A stretch of 64,000 nt of DNA from Flavobacterium aestivum (lineage in GTDB: Bacteria; Bacteroidota; Bacteroidia; Flavobacteriales; Flavobacteriaceae), in NCBI RefSeq assembly GCF_026870175.2, contig NZ_CP113977.2, positions 2,108,001-2,172,000 of the forward strand, in the 5' to 3' direction. Made by a program: the position numbers and the translations under genes. Numbering within the stretch: position 1 is the stretch's first letter; the number at the start of each line of letters is the position of its first letter. The notes beneath the pieces were generated by a model. The model did not search any database. It saw only the letters and a list, made by a program, of their open reading frames with translations, and was not told the DNA's origin. Of the stretch, positions 8,901 through 17,445 are shown piece after piece.

Positions 8901-10048
8901 TTAGAGCCAAAATTCCCAGTGCTTATTTTTAATGATAGATCAATTTGCTCATTTATTGCCGCTAATAATTGATTAAAAGAATTACTTATTGCAACAAACT
9001 CTGCATTGCCTGAAAAGGCTGGTTTTTCAATAATTTCGCCAAGTGATAATTTTTTTATCGATGATGTTATTGAATGGAGAGAGGTCGATAAATTAGTTAT
9101 TAGTTTATAGATAAGGAAAAATGTAACTAACAAAAACAACGATAAAATAGAAACTAAAACTATAATTGACTCTAATGCTGATTGCTTTTCTTTATTTGCA
9201 AAATCTAAAATGAATCTTAAATTATCATCTTCTAATTTCGCATATTTGGTTATAATTCCGGATGTTTTTTTCCACCATAAATCAGGAGCTAGCTCTGATT
9301 TTCTTTCAATAATAAGTTCAGAATCAACATTGAAAGAGGCTACTTTACTCGAGTTTTTAAATTTGAGTAATTCTTTATTTAAATCATCAAGTCTGAAATT
9401 TACTAATTTAAAATTGACAACGGCTTCATACTCCTTTGCATTAAAATAATGTTCTAATAGTGAGTTAGATAATGCTTCATTGTTTTTATTGTTTATTAGA
9501 GTTTGCAAAGCTGCTGCTCTTTTTAGCAATGCTACATTTTTTAATATTACATAGTTATAGTAGTTATTGCCCAGTTTAGTCAATTCCGGAGACTTGCAAT
9601 TGACTATTTCCCGTTCAATCAGATTGCTTAATACTTCATTAAAATGTACGTATTTAATATAAGCGGTTGTTGGTGTTTCTATTTTATCTTCAATATTGAT
9701 CTGAAGATTTAATATGGAGGCTTGTAAAGATTTAAAATTTTTAGAAATTACGGTGTCTTTACTATTGGATTTTGAAAACCATTCATTTGTTTTTCGTTCT
9801 GCTTCCGGAAGTAGATATCTTTTTGAGGAGTCATAATAAGAATAATAATTTAAATCTCTCTCGTTACTAATTATGGATATTCCATTTGAGAGTAAAGCAA
9901 TATTCTTTATGTTTTCTATACTAGAGCCGATAATTTTATAATTATCCAGAGATGATCTAATATTGGATATGGTCATATAAATTAATCCTGAAATTGGTAT
10001 TAACAGAATTAAAATCAACTGCGATTTAACTGATAATGATTTCCACAT
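5978..10048 (-). CDS. Large hybrid sensor histidine kinase (sensor-HAMP-GAF-HisKA-HATPase-REC x3)
   Basis: 1356 residues. TM1 is at about 8-28, followed by an extracytoplasmic helical sensor (30-285) that recalls the NIT nitrate-sensing fold; TM2 is at about 290-312. Then come a HAMP and a second HAMP-like stretch (315-415), a GAF domain (about 430-575) and a long heptad coiled coil (EEELRQSNEELNKQ and repeats, 580-675). HisKA has HELRTPL at about 681. HATPase has the N box near 803 and GGTGLGLF near 878. Three receivers start near 972 (IIEDD, Asp in LDMKLPGIDGW), 1091 (IVEDD, IMDIGLPDS) and 1236 (IVDDD, LMDIMMPEMDGYEAT). It is the first gene of a four-gene operon with cheR, cheB and a REC-kinase. 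The coiled coil between GAF and HisKA is a plausible methylation target. The sensed signal is unknown. Confidence 0.92.
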   Translation of the reverse strand: MWKSLSVKSQLILILLIPISGLIYMTISNIRSSLDNYKIIGSSIENIKNIALLSNGISIISNERDLNYYSYYDSSKRYLLPEAERKTNEWFSKSNSKDTVISKNFKSLQASILNLQINIEDKIETPTTAYIKYVHFNEVLSNLIEREIVNCKSPELTKLGNNYYNYVILKNVALLKRAAALQTLINNKNNEALSNSLLEHYFNAKEYEAVVNFKLVNFRLDDLNKELLKFKNSSKVASFNVDSELIIERKSELAPDLWWKKTSGIITKYAKLEDDNLRFILDFANKEKQSALESIIVLVSILSLFLLVTFFLIYKLITNLSTSLHSITSSIKKLSLGEIIEKPAFSGNAEFVAISNSFNQLLAAINEQIDLSLKISTGNFGSKISLRSDNDTLNNSLNTMSLELSRLQEESEEVSLMEKNIIEVNKSIVESKDLSEFGANICQTIVKQTQGCQANFYIISASDDTNQLHKIGGYADDASTPTVITFGEGLVGEVAKRNQQSCLNNLPNSYSYISSSLGKSPYYNVLITPISYKNVVIGVIEIGSLENFNDSHKKLLLTISESVGSAIEVFIRNEELILSSDEINRKNNILQVQEEELRQSNEELNKQTLLLQQSEEELRNQAAELEQTNAYLEEKGRELENKNYEVGLKNDELVIAQEELNIKAEEIAQASKYKSEFLANMSHELRTPLNSILILSDLLKENIAGNLSSSQIDNLSVINSSGKDLLNLITDILDISKIEAGKVEVYPEESIVERVYSDMDGLFRVQMLKKNIEFTTAISDDCPKELFTDIGKLEQILKNFLSNALKFTPEKGKVSLLFSSCTDKNEFTSASLSKLSPNKILSIHIEDNGIGISEENKTKLFQTFQQADSSTSRKYGGTGLGLFISKELAILLGGEVDFKSELNKGSRFSVYIPANFQTTSVPKKNVTVIGSVEKNHPKSEEAPKPSDATLDLTENLNDDRKEVTIDDKTILIIEDDASFAEVLLQVAHDNGFKAIVAYQGETGYQYAKKYKPKAIILDMKLPGIDGWTVLKWLKEDKELQHIPVHVMSGMNREKLAKEMGAFDFLIKPITTEKLKSAFASIDIQINSIFKKVLIVEDDVSLNYSIKELVHNCDRNVICIQAHTFTEAENILKNDDIDCAIMDIGLPDSKNIDNISALRKVSKNKNINIIVNTGKSLTEEDELELQNSADRVVIKTNNVTERLKDELILFLDMVETSDKKEHKAGPSLLAGEVLKDKNILIVDDDIRNIYALSSALATKGASILTAFNGIEALEMLNNNANIDIVLMDIMMPEMDGYEATRKIRENSKWKNLPIIALTAKAMKSDREEILNAGASDYQSKPIDIQQLISLISIWIYK

Positions 10049-10326
10049 AACTTTAGATTTGGTTCATCTAAGGTAATGTTTTTATTGTTAATATTCTAAT
10101 ATAAAGTAGTTTAAAGAATAAAAATGTAGTTTGTCGATAAATTATCATTAAAGCTTTTTGAGTTTTTAGCCGCGATTCTACTGCTAATTTATTACCGCAT
10201 TCTAAGTTTTACTTTTTTAAATCTTAGTTAAAAAAGTCAGTTTGCTGAGCGAACAAATAGTATTGTAAATGATTTTTGAGTAAAAAGTATAAACGAATTG
10301 TTGTGATAGGTGTACTTTTATAAAAC
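10049..10326. other. Gene-free spacer upstream of the hybrid kinase
   Basis: No ORF with coding character is seen on either strand. It holds the leader of the hybrid kinase operon and the downstream flank of the TonB receptor. I looked for TAnnTTTG with a TTTG partner on the minus strand and found no convincing pair. Confidence 0.5.
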
Positions 10327-10357
10327 AAAAAAACCGCTTCAGAAAAAGCGGTTTTTA
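10327..10357. terminator. Intrinsic terminator after the TonB receptor gene
   Basis: AAAAACCGCTT (10329-10339) pairs with AAGCGGTTTTT (10346-10356) around a 6-nt loop. On the minus strand it follows the stop of the siderophore receptor by about 28 nt and is trailed by T residues. Confidence 0.9.
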
Positions 10358-10384
10358 TTGCAATATATAAACTAACGGTATTTT

Positions 10385-12688
10385 TTAGAATTTATATCTT
10401 AAGCTTGTCAATACTTGACGTGGAGCGATTGGGTTTACACTGTAGTTTTCGTGTACAGTATAGTTCAACTCATTTGTAACATTTGATAATTTACAAAGGA
10501 TAGAGAATTTTTTCCAAGTATAACCTGCTGATAAATCAAGAGTAGTGTATCCTTCTAATGGAATTTCTCTGTACCAAATTCCATCAGGTTTAGTAGAGTC
10601 GTATTGGTTATTCCAACCTCCGATACGGTCGCCAATATAGTTTCCTATTGCTCCAAGTGACATTCCTTTTAAGATTCCTGTTTGTAATGTATAGAAAAAG
10701 CTTAAATTGGCTGTGTTTTGAGGTGTTCTTGCTACTCTATCCCCTTCGATGAAACTTCCGTTTTTTCCAGAAGTTTCAGTATAACGCATATCATTATAAC
10801 TATAACCTGCAATGATGTTTAAGCCTTGGAAAGGTCTTGCTGTAATATCAACTTCAATACCTTTACTTTTTGTTTTTCCTGTTAGCATTTTAATACTTGT
10901 GTCAGCATATGGTGTTCCGTCTGCCTGTAAAGCGGTTTGAGCTAAATTATTGTTGGCAATTTGGTAAACAGTTACGTTTGTACTTAAAACTCCTCTCCAG
11001 AAATCTTTTTTGATACCTGCTTCATATTGGTCTATGATAGAAGCTTCAATTGGTTTCAAATCTACAGTAGTTCCTGTGTTTGGTGTAAATGAGCTTGAAT
11101 AACTAGCAAACAAAGACATATCTTTTGTAGGTTGGTAAATTAAACCAACTTTAGGAGAAAATGCATTGTCTAAACGTTTTGGTGTAACTGTTGGTGTAGC
11201 TTTTTCCGGATTTCCAGCACCCGTTGCTGTTTCTTTATATGTTGTAACTTCAGCTTCTTGCCATGACCAACGGATACCTGCTAATACTTTAATTTGCTCA
11301 GTAACCGAAATTAAATCTTGAAAATAGGCTCCAAAACGATTCGTTTCTGTTTTAGCAATTTGTGTTATTCTTGAGTTCGGTATATCATTTCTTTGTGTTG
11401 AAGGATCGAAATTATAAAGATTTATAGTGTCATAAAGAGTAGGATCATATTTTCCATTAATTTTTATCTGTTTCTCATTGAAGGCAAAAGTATAAGCTGT
11501 TGCAAATGAATTTTCCCAATCTGCTCCAGTAAATATTTGGTGTTTAACACTACCTGTATTGAATGTTCCTTGTAAGCTTAACTGATCTCCAAGAATTTGC
11601 TCCAAGTTTTTGTTTTGTGTTAATCCTCTGTTCCAGGTACCAGGAACTGGATATAATTTAGTGTCGTCTAAATTAGATAATTGAGCAGTAGATAATTGGG
11701 TTCTGTTGTAAGTTTGGAAAGAGCTATTGAAATTCAATTTCCAGTTTTTGTTAAAGTCGTGGTTTACCAATACCGAAGCACTTGCTGATGTCGTGTTACC
11801 AGTAGACCAAAGCGCACCGTAAAAATTGTTACGTGGTACATCTACAATCTCTTTTCCGATAATTCCTGTTCCAAAATCAGGAGTCCAATCAGCATCTAAA
11901 TAATCTCCTTGAACCGTAATTTGAGTTTTATCAGTTACCAAGAAAAGCAAAGATGGATTAACATAAATACGTTCGTTTTTTACAACATCTCTAAAACTTT
12001 CTGAGTTTTCGTAAGAACCTGCAAATCGATAAGCTATATGTTTATTTAAAGGTCCGTAAAAATCAACAGATGGTTTGTAGAAAGAATAACTTCCCATTTG
12101 CATAGAAATTTCTCCACCGCTCTTGAAAGATGGTGTTTTAGTAACTAAATTCAAGATTCCTCCAGGAGCTACGTTACCATATAATAAAGCTGAACCTCCT
12201 TTAAGGAACTCAACTTTCTCTAAAGATGCTACATCAGGAATAGAACCTGAGTTATAACGGAAACCATTTTTGAACATGTTGTTGGCAGACATATCGTATC
12301 CTCTTGAGAAGAAAGATTCTTGAGCTCCACCACGGGCTGAACTTACATAAACCCCATTAGCATTTTTAAGAACTTCACTAAGACGGATTGATTGTTGTTG
12401 TTCTATGATTTCAGATCCAATTACTTGTACACTTTGTGGTGTATCCATTGGTTTTAAACCTGAACGTAAGGCTGTAACCGGTTTTTGTTGCTTATTGGCG
12501 GTTACAATAACTTCTTTTAAGTATTCTCCTCTTCTTTTTTTTATGGTATCATTAGCTGATTTTATAGTGTCTGAAGAGAAATAATAGATGTCATTATTAT
12601 TTGTGTTGTTCGTATTACTTGCTGTTTCTTGGGCTTGACTATTGAAACAGAATAATAAGAAAGTTAGGGGGAGTAAAATATATTTCAT
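10385..12688 (-). CDS. TonB-dependent siderophore receptor
   Basis: 767 residues, an outer-membrane gated barrel for ferric siderophore. Signal peptide 1-19 ends NSQAQ. The plug domain follows (about 60-190), with EVIVTANKQQKPVTALRSGL, the siderophore-receptor hallmark MDTPQSVQVIGSEIIEQQQ, and GGSALLYGNVAPGGILNLVTK. The rest is a beta-barrel with the motif TTLDLSAGYTWKKF and a C-terminal aromatic strand ending RYKF, as required for BAM insertion. It lacks the N-terminal carboxypeptidase-like domain that the second receptor of this locus has. A good promoter lies just upstream, and it ends at a strong terminator, so it is probably a monocistronic unit. The ligand cannot be told from sequence. 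Confidence 0.92.
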   Translation of the reverse strand: MKYILLPLTFLLFCFNSQAQETASNTNNTNNNDIYYFSSDTIKSANDTIKKRRGEYLKEVIVTANKQQKPVTALRSGLKPMDTPQSVQVIGSEIIEQQQSIRLSEVLKNANGVYVSSARGGAQESFFSRGYDMSANNMFKNGFRYNSGSIPDVASLEKVEFLKGGSALLYGNVAPGGILNLVTKTPSFKSGGEISMQMGSYSFYKPSVDFYGPLNKHIAYRFAGSYENSESFRDVVKNERIYVNPSLLFLVTDKTQITVQGDYLDADWTPDFGTGIIGKEIVDVPRNNFYGALWSTGNTTSASASVLVNHDFNKNWKLNFNSSFQTYNRTQLSTAQLSNLDDTKLYPVPGTWNRGLTQNKNLEQILGDQLSLQGTFNTGSVKHQIFTGADWENSFATAYTFAFNEKQIKINGKYDPTLYDTINLYNFDPSTQRNDIPNSRITQIAKTETNRFGAYFQDLISVTEQIKVLAGIRWSWQEAEVTTYKETATGAGNPEKATPTVTPKRLDNAFSPKVGLIYQPTKDMSLFASYSSSFTPNTGTTVDLKPIEASIIDQYEAGIKKDFWRGVLSTNVTVYQIANNNLAQTALQADGTPYADTSIKMLTGKTKSKGIEVDITARPFQGLNIIAGYSYNDMRYTETSGKNGSFIEGDRVARTPQNTANLSFFYTLQTGILKGMSLGAIGNYIGDRIGGWNNQYDSTKPDGIWYREIPLEGYTTLDLSAGYTWKKFSILCKLSNVTNELNYTVHENYSVNPIAPRQVLTSLRYKF

Positions 12689-12721
12689 TTTCTTTATTTG
12701 GAATAATTAAAAATAACTATG

Positions 12722-12752
12722 CAAATATAGTTTTCAATTATCGATTGACAAA
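12722..12752 (-). promoter_or_regulatory. Bacteroidota-type promoter of the siderophore receptor
   Basis: On the minus strand a TTTG at 12752-12749 is followed after 19 nt by TATATTTG at 12729-12722, a perfect match to the TTTG-N19-TAnnTTTG pattern. It ends 33 bp before the start codon. No clear Fur-like operator was recognised. Confidence 0.7.
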
Positions 12753-12990
12753 GCTTATTTAGATTAAATATCAATAATATTTTAACGTTGTTTTAATAGG
12801 TTGTTTTTTAGTGTATTATGGATTGTTTTTTAATGAAATAAGTACCCTTTCTTAGTTATTGAGTAAGATAAATCTCTGTTTTTATTTCTGTAAAAATCAA
12901 AACATCGTCTTCAGAAAGAAGATGAGGCTGTTTTTTATGTCATTTTATGCTAAAAAGATCACTGACGTATTGCATAAAACTGACATATTA

Positions 12991-13040
12991 AAAAAAACGC
13001 TTATAACAGATTATGAAAATCATGCTAAAAGCGTTTTTCA
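12991..13040. terminator. Hairpin downstream of apbE
   Basis: AAAAACGCTT (12993-13002) pairs with AAGCGTTTTT (13029-13038) with a 26-nt loop. It lies about 60 nt after the apbE stop in minus-strand direction and carries a T-tail there. The loop is long, so efficiency is uncertain. The rest of the 410-bp gap between the receptor and apbE shows no gene. Confidence 0.6.
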
Positions 13041-13098
13041 GTGCCTCCCTTTTTATGGTAGCTTTCAAAAAAGGTTTTGTCTGGACAATAGGTTGGGC

Positions 13099-14136
13099 TT
13101 ATTTTGTGGGAACGGATTTCAACCTGTTCCATTTTATTTTTTTGTTTTTTAAATTTTTAGATTTTACTACTTTTCCATCATCAGTAATCATCAGGCAGCT
13201 ATATCCGGGGAATTGGTTGAGTAAGTTTAAGCCAGCTGTTTTTCCTAACACCATTAAGGAGGTACTTAAACCGTTTGCTGTTTCTGCGTTGGGACCAAAA
13301 ACGGTGACACTACAAAGTCCTGTTGCAGGATATCCCGTTGCAGGATTGATAATGTGTGAATAGCGTTTACCATCAAAAACAACAAACTTTTCATAGCTTC
13401 CTGATGTGGTTACAGCCTCTTGCCCTAACGGAACAATCGCTAAAAGGGTGTCTGGATGAAAGGGATTTGTAATACCGATATTCCAATTCTTTCCATTAGG
13501 TTGTTTTCCCCAAGTGCTCATATCTCCGGATCCGTTTACAATTCCGGCGTTGATTCCTTTTGCGAGCATCATGTCCCGACATTTGTCGGTGGCATATCCT
13601 TCACCAAGGGCACCAAACCCAATTTTCATTCCTTTCAGTTTTAGGAAAATGGTAGACTGAACGCTATCTAAAACTATGTTTTTGTAGCCTACTTTTTCTA
13701 CTGATTTTTTAATGGCCTCCGCAGAAGGCATGCTTGTCATTGATCCGTCAAATTTCCAGATTCTGTCCATTGCCGCAAAACTGATATCAAAACTTCCATT
13801 GGTAATTTCAGAAAAATGAATGGCTCTTTTGGTGAGTTCAAAAACTTCTTTGTCGACTTTCACTGGACGAATACCGGCATTTTGGTTTACTTCGGATATT
13901 TGTGTGTTGGGTTTCCAATCGGATATTAAATATTCGATTCGGGTGATTTCGGCAATAACGCCATCTATATTTTGTTCTGCTTCAAGCGAATCTTTTGCTA
14001 CAATAGTAATGTCAAATCTACTTCCCATAAGCAGGGTTGTTCTTTTTCGTAAAACTTGACTGTTGCTGGAAATACTACATATTAGTAAGCTGAAAAATAG
14101 AAATTGTTTTAGGTTAAAAATGTATCTCAACTTCAT
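13099..14136 (-). CDS. apbE: ApbE FAD:protein FMN transferase
   Basis: 345 residues with a signal peptide or anchor (about 1-26). ApbE uses FAD to attach FMN by a phosphoester bond to Thr/Ser in exported redox proteins. Family motifs are clear: TLLMGSRFDITI at the N-terminus, SDWKPNTQISEVNQNAG, the segment KIGFGALGEGYATDKC, GIVNGSGDMSTWGKQP, HIINPATGYPATG and the metal-site region ETANGLSTSLMVLG. It lies within the locus of PepSY, flavodoxin-FNR and DUF2271 proteins; the DUF2271 protein has a TGAS motif fitting an ApbE target. The 408-bp gap upstream suggests a separate transcript, but no good promoter was found. Confidence 0.93.
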   Translation of the reverse strand: MKLRYIFNLKQFLFFSLLICSISSNSQVLRKRTTLLMGSRFDITIVAKDSLEAEQNIDGVIAEITRIEYLISDWKPNTQISEVNQNAGIRPVKVDKEVFELTKRAIHFSEITNGSFDISFAAMDRIWKFDGSMTSMPSAEAIKKSVEKVGYKNIVLDSVQSTIFLKLKGMKIGFGALGEGYATDKCRDMMLAKGINAGIVNGSGDMSTWGKQPNGKNWNIGITNPFHPDTLLAIVPLGQEAVTTSGSYEKFVVFDGKRYSHIINPATGYPATGLCSVTVFGPNAETANGLSTSLMVLGKTAGLNLLNQFPGYSCLMITDDGKVVKSKNLKNKKIKWNRLKSVPTK

Positions 14137-14224
14137 AATATATAGGTTGTGTTATGCTTAATGTTTTTTCGGTTCTACACTCAATCGTGTGGGTTTTAAA
14201 AATTAAAAATTTAATTTTTCTTTG

Positions 14225-14290
14225 CACCATTAAGTTATTAAGATTCATTAAGCCCTAGAAAACTTAATCTTTCTTAATCTCTTAATGGTG
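14225..14290. repeat. Long imperfect inverted repeat
   Basis: CACCATTAAG starting at 14225 pairs with CTTAATGGTG ending at 14290. The inner halves (TTATTAAGATTCATTAAG and CTTAATCTTTCTTAAT) also pair, around the loop CCCTAGAAAA. A T-run follows on the + strand. It lies in the 408-bp gap between apbE and the PepSY reductase. It may act as a terminator or be a dispersed Flavobacterium palindrome. Confidence 0.7.
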
Positions 14291-14360
14291 ATTTTTTTTC
14301 TTTCTTACTCACACAATTCATGGTAGAACCATATTTTCTGCTTTGATTTTGTATTATCTG

Positions 14361-14398
14361 TGAAAATCTGCGTGCTAATTTTTTTACGCAGATTTTCA
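14361..14398. repeat. Perfect 13-bp inverted repeat
   Basis: TGAAAATCTGCGT (14361-14373) and ACGCAGATTTTCA (14386-14398) form a stem with a 12-nt A/T-rich loop. It is the second palindrome in the gene-free stretch 14137-14544, about 150 nt after the stop of the PepSY reductase. It could be its terminator, but no clean T-run follows on the minus strand. Confidence 0.65.
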
Positions 14399-14544
14399 AA
14401 GATTTCCGCAGATTCTGTTTCGACTGTTGGGATGTTTTTTTTACTTTTTTGGATGTCGGGAAAAAATAAAAAATGTTTTCCTTTAGCTCTGTTGTCCTTT
14501 GTAATCTATCCTAAAAATATCAAATCTTTCTGCTTCAAAAAAAC

Positions 14545-16743
14545 TTAATAACAATCGGTTAGTATTTGTCCGTTTGCTTTATAATCTGAAATAGACATAG
14601 ATGTTTTTGCCAAACATAATTCATTAAGGACAGATTCAACATCCTTTTGCATAGCAAGTGATCCGCAAATCATTATAACTCCTCCGTGCATGAGTAAATC
14701 TGTAAAAAAAGTGGCATCTCGTTTTATAAGATCCATCACATGATAATGTTCTGCTTCGCGTGATAAAGCCAGATGGAAACTTTTGAGTTGCTGTTTTTGA
14801 ATACTTTCGGCGGTAAATTTTTTATATCCCAAAACGGTTTCGGTTTCTTTTCTAAAACCTGAATACAAATGAACTTCTGTCTTTTTCTTATTTTGCTCAA
14901 TCATTCCAAGGAAAGGAGCGATACCCGTTCCGTTTGAAATAAGAGCTACTTTAGGAGCCTTTTCCGGAAAGTGGAAAGTGGCATTCCTGATGATTCGTGC
15001 TTTTATAACAGTGCCAGGTTCAACACTATATAAATAACCTGAGCCTAAGCCTGAAGGATGCAGTTTTACCACTAATTGTATGTTGCCATTGTGATTGCCA
15101 ATAGAGTAGAGGCGTTCTCTGGTGTCATTTGCCGGATAAATGGCCAAGAGATCACCTGAACTAAATTTGGTTCTCATACTGGCGCGTAACGTGAGTAAAA
15201 ATGTATGTTCAGTCTCAGAAATGGCAGTTTTGTCAAGTATCATAAGTTTCTGTAAACCTTTTGGAACATGATTGTATAGAGATGGAGTGGTAGAGAGTGC
15301 AAGACCTGTTTTCTGGCTCCATAATTTTACCCAATTAACAAATTCTTCGGCAGATTTGTCATTTACGGTTTGTAATTCTAAGATAGGTTCTGCCCAATTC
15401 TGTTTTGCTAATAGAGCATCAGCTTCACGCGCAAAACCACAGAAATCTGGATACGCCTTCGAACCAAAACCTACTACGGAAACATTGATTTTTTGCTGTT
15501 GCTCGGTTTTGTTGACCAATGATATAAATTTATTTCCATTAGATGGGGCATCTCCCAATCCGTGTGTTGAAGTAAATAGGATGAGGTGTTCCGCTTTTGG
15601 ATAAGCTGAATAATTATTCAATTCAGTGATGAAAACTTTTTCTCCGTGGGCAATCAATTGCTTGTGAATAGCATTGGCAAATCGTAGCGAACTACCATTC
15701 TCTGATCCTACCAGCAAAATGAATTTACTTTCATCGGCCTTGTATTTGTTTTTAATACGACTCGATCTTCTCTTTAGCGTCATTGCAAAACCGGAGTAGA
15801 TAAAAAACAGAATGTTTAAACATGCTATTCCTAGTATTATAGCCCAAACAATACTTGCTCTACCGGTATGCAAGTCAAGACTCAAATCCGATAGTAGTGC
15901 TGTCATCGGAAAAAGTTTTTCACTTACAACAGTTCCCGAAATTTGATCGACTTCAATTTCTCGGTCTTTTAGTTTAATGATATAATATTCCTCTGGATCG
16001 TCAGAGAATGGAAATTCAATTTTGTCAACATCAGCTAGAAGGATGCTATTAAAAACCGATGTTTCAGCCTCTTTTTTTGAAATAGGAGCGGTCTTTACCA
16101 TTTCAGTTTTTTGATCTGAATCTGTTTTTGGTATGAAAAAATTAAATTTTTCCAATGTCAAATACGTTCCGGTAAGTGAAATTATTAGGATGGGAATCAA
16201 TGCTAATCTACCCAATAGAACATGGTAGTATTGAGCAAAATAATCTTTGATGACTTTAGAAAAGAAATTGCGTAAACCTCTTTGTCTGTTAATAACGAGA
16301 GCAAAACCAGAAATAGATATTAAAACCAATATAAACGAAATAAATCCGGTAAAAAATCGCCCAGCTTCCTTTAGAAATAATGAACGATGAAGCGAGGTGA
16401 CCCACTGAATGAATTCACTTTTTTTTATGGGTGTGCCTAGTGTTTTTCCTGTTCTTGGGTCAATATAGGAATTGATATCATTGTCATCTTTATCAATAGC
16501 CTGTAATGTTACAAACTGATTGTGATCAATGCTTAATTCGGTTATTTCAGGATAGATTTTTTTTAGGACAGGCAAGGTTTCTCCCAACGTTATTTTTTCG
16601 AAATTTTCGACTTTGTATGGTGGCGTTTTCTCCTGAATTGCATCTACCGCAAGTATAGTACCGGTTACGGATGCCAATATTAAAAACAAGGATGAAAACA
16701 CTGCCAGAGCTAAGTGTGTGTATCGCCAGAAAGAAAGAGTCAT
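14545..16743 (-). CDS. PepSY-flavodoxin-FNR fusion, probable siderophore-iron reductase
   Basis: 732 residues. The N-terminal half is a PepSY-TM protein: TM near 10-30 (ALAVFSSLFLILASVTGTI), periplasmic PepSY segments, TM pairs near 130-150 and 180-205, and TM near 298-318, with His in WVTSLHRSLF and YYHVLLGR as possible heme ligands. A flavodoxin domain follows (about 340-480: ILLVGSENGSS, STHGLGDAPSNG), then a ferredoxin-reductase module (500-732) with RERLYSIG (FAD), SNGTGIAPFLGMI (NADP) and MICGSLAMQKDV. Known PepSY reductases pass electrons from NAD(P)H to periplasmic ferric siderophores. It lies between apbE and the DUF2271 gene, in a locus with two TonB receptors. Confidence 0.88.
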   Translation of the reverse strand: MTLSFWRYTHLALAVFSSLFLILASVTGTILAVDAIQEKTPPYKVENFEKITLGETLPVLKKIYPEITELSIDHNQFVTLQAIDKDDNDINSYIDPRTGKTLGTPIKKSEFIQWVTSLHRSLFLKEAGRFFTGFISFILVLISISGFALVINRQRGLRNFFSKVIKDYFAQYYHVLLGRLALIPILIISLTGTYLTLEKFNFFIPKTDSDQKTEMVKTAPISKKEAETSVFNSILLADVDKIEFPFSDDPEEYYIIKLKDREIEVDQISGTVVSEKLFPMTALLSDLSLDLHTGRASIVWAIILGIACLNILFFIYSGFAMTLKRRSSRIKNKYKADESKFILLVGSENGSSLRFANAIHKQLIAHGEKVFITELNNYSAYPKAEHLILFTSTHGLGDAPSNGNKFISLVNKTEQQQKINVSVVGFGSKAYPDFCGFAREADALLAKQNWAEPILELQTVNDKSAEEFVNWVKLWSQKTGLALSTTPSLYNHVPKGLQKLMILDKTAISETEHTFLLTLRASMRTKFSSGDLLAIYPANDTRERLYSIGNHNGNIQLVVKLHPSGLGSGYLYSVEPGTVIKARIIRNATFHFPEKAPKVALISNGTGIAPFLGMIEQNKKKTEVHLYSGFRKETETVLGYKKFTAESIQKQQLKSFHLALSREAEHYHVMDLIKRDATFFTDLLMHGGVIMICGSLAMQKDVESVLNELCLAKTSMSISDYKANGQILTDCY

Positions 16744-16763
16744 TGATGATGATTTTTTTTAAT

Positions 16764-16938
16764 ATTTTACCATATAAGGCATATAAGTTTTGTTGCTTTT
16801 TTATAAAACGTACATGACTTAATGGTTGTGAATAATAAAAACGATTGCTGTTAAAATGTTTACCACATAAGGCAAATAAGAGCATATAAGTTAGTTTTTA
16901 CAAACCCTTAAATGACTTTATTTGCCTTATATGGTTAA
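16764..16938. repeat. Inverted-repeat element with CCATATAAGGCA ends
   Basis: ACCATATAAGGCA (16769-16781) is repeated as its exact reverse complement at 16923-16935. An internal near-copy, TACCACATAAGGCAAATAAG, is at 16861-16880. The element fills most of the 214-bp gap between the DUF2271 gene and the PepSY reductase and has no ORF. It looks like a small dispersed repeat or MITE-like sequence. Confidence 0.6.
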
Positions 16939-16957
16939 AAACAAAAGCTATCTGTTT

Positions 16958-17440
16958 TTAGATTTTATTCAATCTTACGTATCGGATGTACCCTTTACCT
17001 TCTGTTTTTTCTGCCATTGCTTCTGTCGTGAGGGGGATTTCTAAATCGGCTGTGTAGTATTTATTGTCTTCAACAGCAGTTTCAAAACGCAATTTATATC
17101 CTTTGTTTATTTTAGAATCTTCTATTTCTAATGTAGTTGTGCTACGGTCACCACCTGTTACAGAAGCGCCTGTTTTGGCACTGATATCGGTAGGTTTTTT
17201 TGAATAGAATTTATGCCATTCTTTAAGGGTTTTGTACCATTTTTTATCATCTCCCATTACGTATAGGGTTTTGTCATAATCGCCTTTGGCATTTACAATC
17301 GATACTACGATGTAAGCTCCTTCTCCCATATAGTTTGACATTTGGAGCATGCATTTGTATTTACTGGTTTGTGCTGTGGCTTGGAAAGATAAAAAGAAGA
17401 TTAATGCAGCTGTTAAGGCTATTTTATGTATTGACTTCAT
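16958..17440 (-). CDS. DUF2271 exported protein, predicted flavinylation target
   Basis: 160 residues, signal peptide 1-24 ending ATAQ. The mature part matches DUF2271 (YKCMLQMSNYMGEGAYIVVSIV; WYKTLKEWHKFY; RFETAVEDNKYYTADLEIPL; GYIRYVRLNKI). It carries DISAKTGASVTGGD with T90-G91-A92-S93, close to the [ST]GA[ST] motif to which ApbE attaches FMN. DUF2271 genes are known to co-occur with apbE and PepSY genes. Inference: it is a periplasmic flavin carrier passing electrons from the PepSY reductase to ferric iron. Heptamer repeats begin 6 bp upstream of its start codon. Confidence 0.85.
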   Translation of the reverse strand: MKSIHKIALTAALIFFLSFQATAQTSKYKCMLQMSNYMGEGAYIVVSIVNAKGDYDKTLYVMGDDKKWYKTLKEWHKFYSKKPTDISAKTGASVTGGDRSTTTLEIEDSKINKGYKLRFETAVEDNKYYTADLEIPLTTEAMAEKTEGKGYIRYVRLNKI

Positions 17441-17445
17441 ATTTA

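Noticed and set aside
3488..10048. Chemotaxis operon
   Set aside because: CheA, CheW, CheY-only and MCP genes are absent; the CheR/CheB genes belong to a kinase operon.
13013..13363. + strand frame of 116 codons over the apbE 3' end
   Set aside because: Overlaps the conserved end of ApbE and spans the terminator hairpin at 12991-13040.
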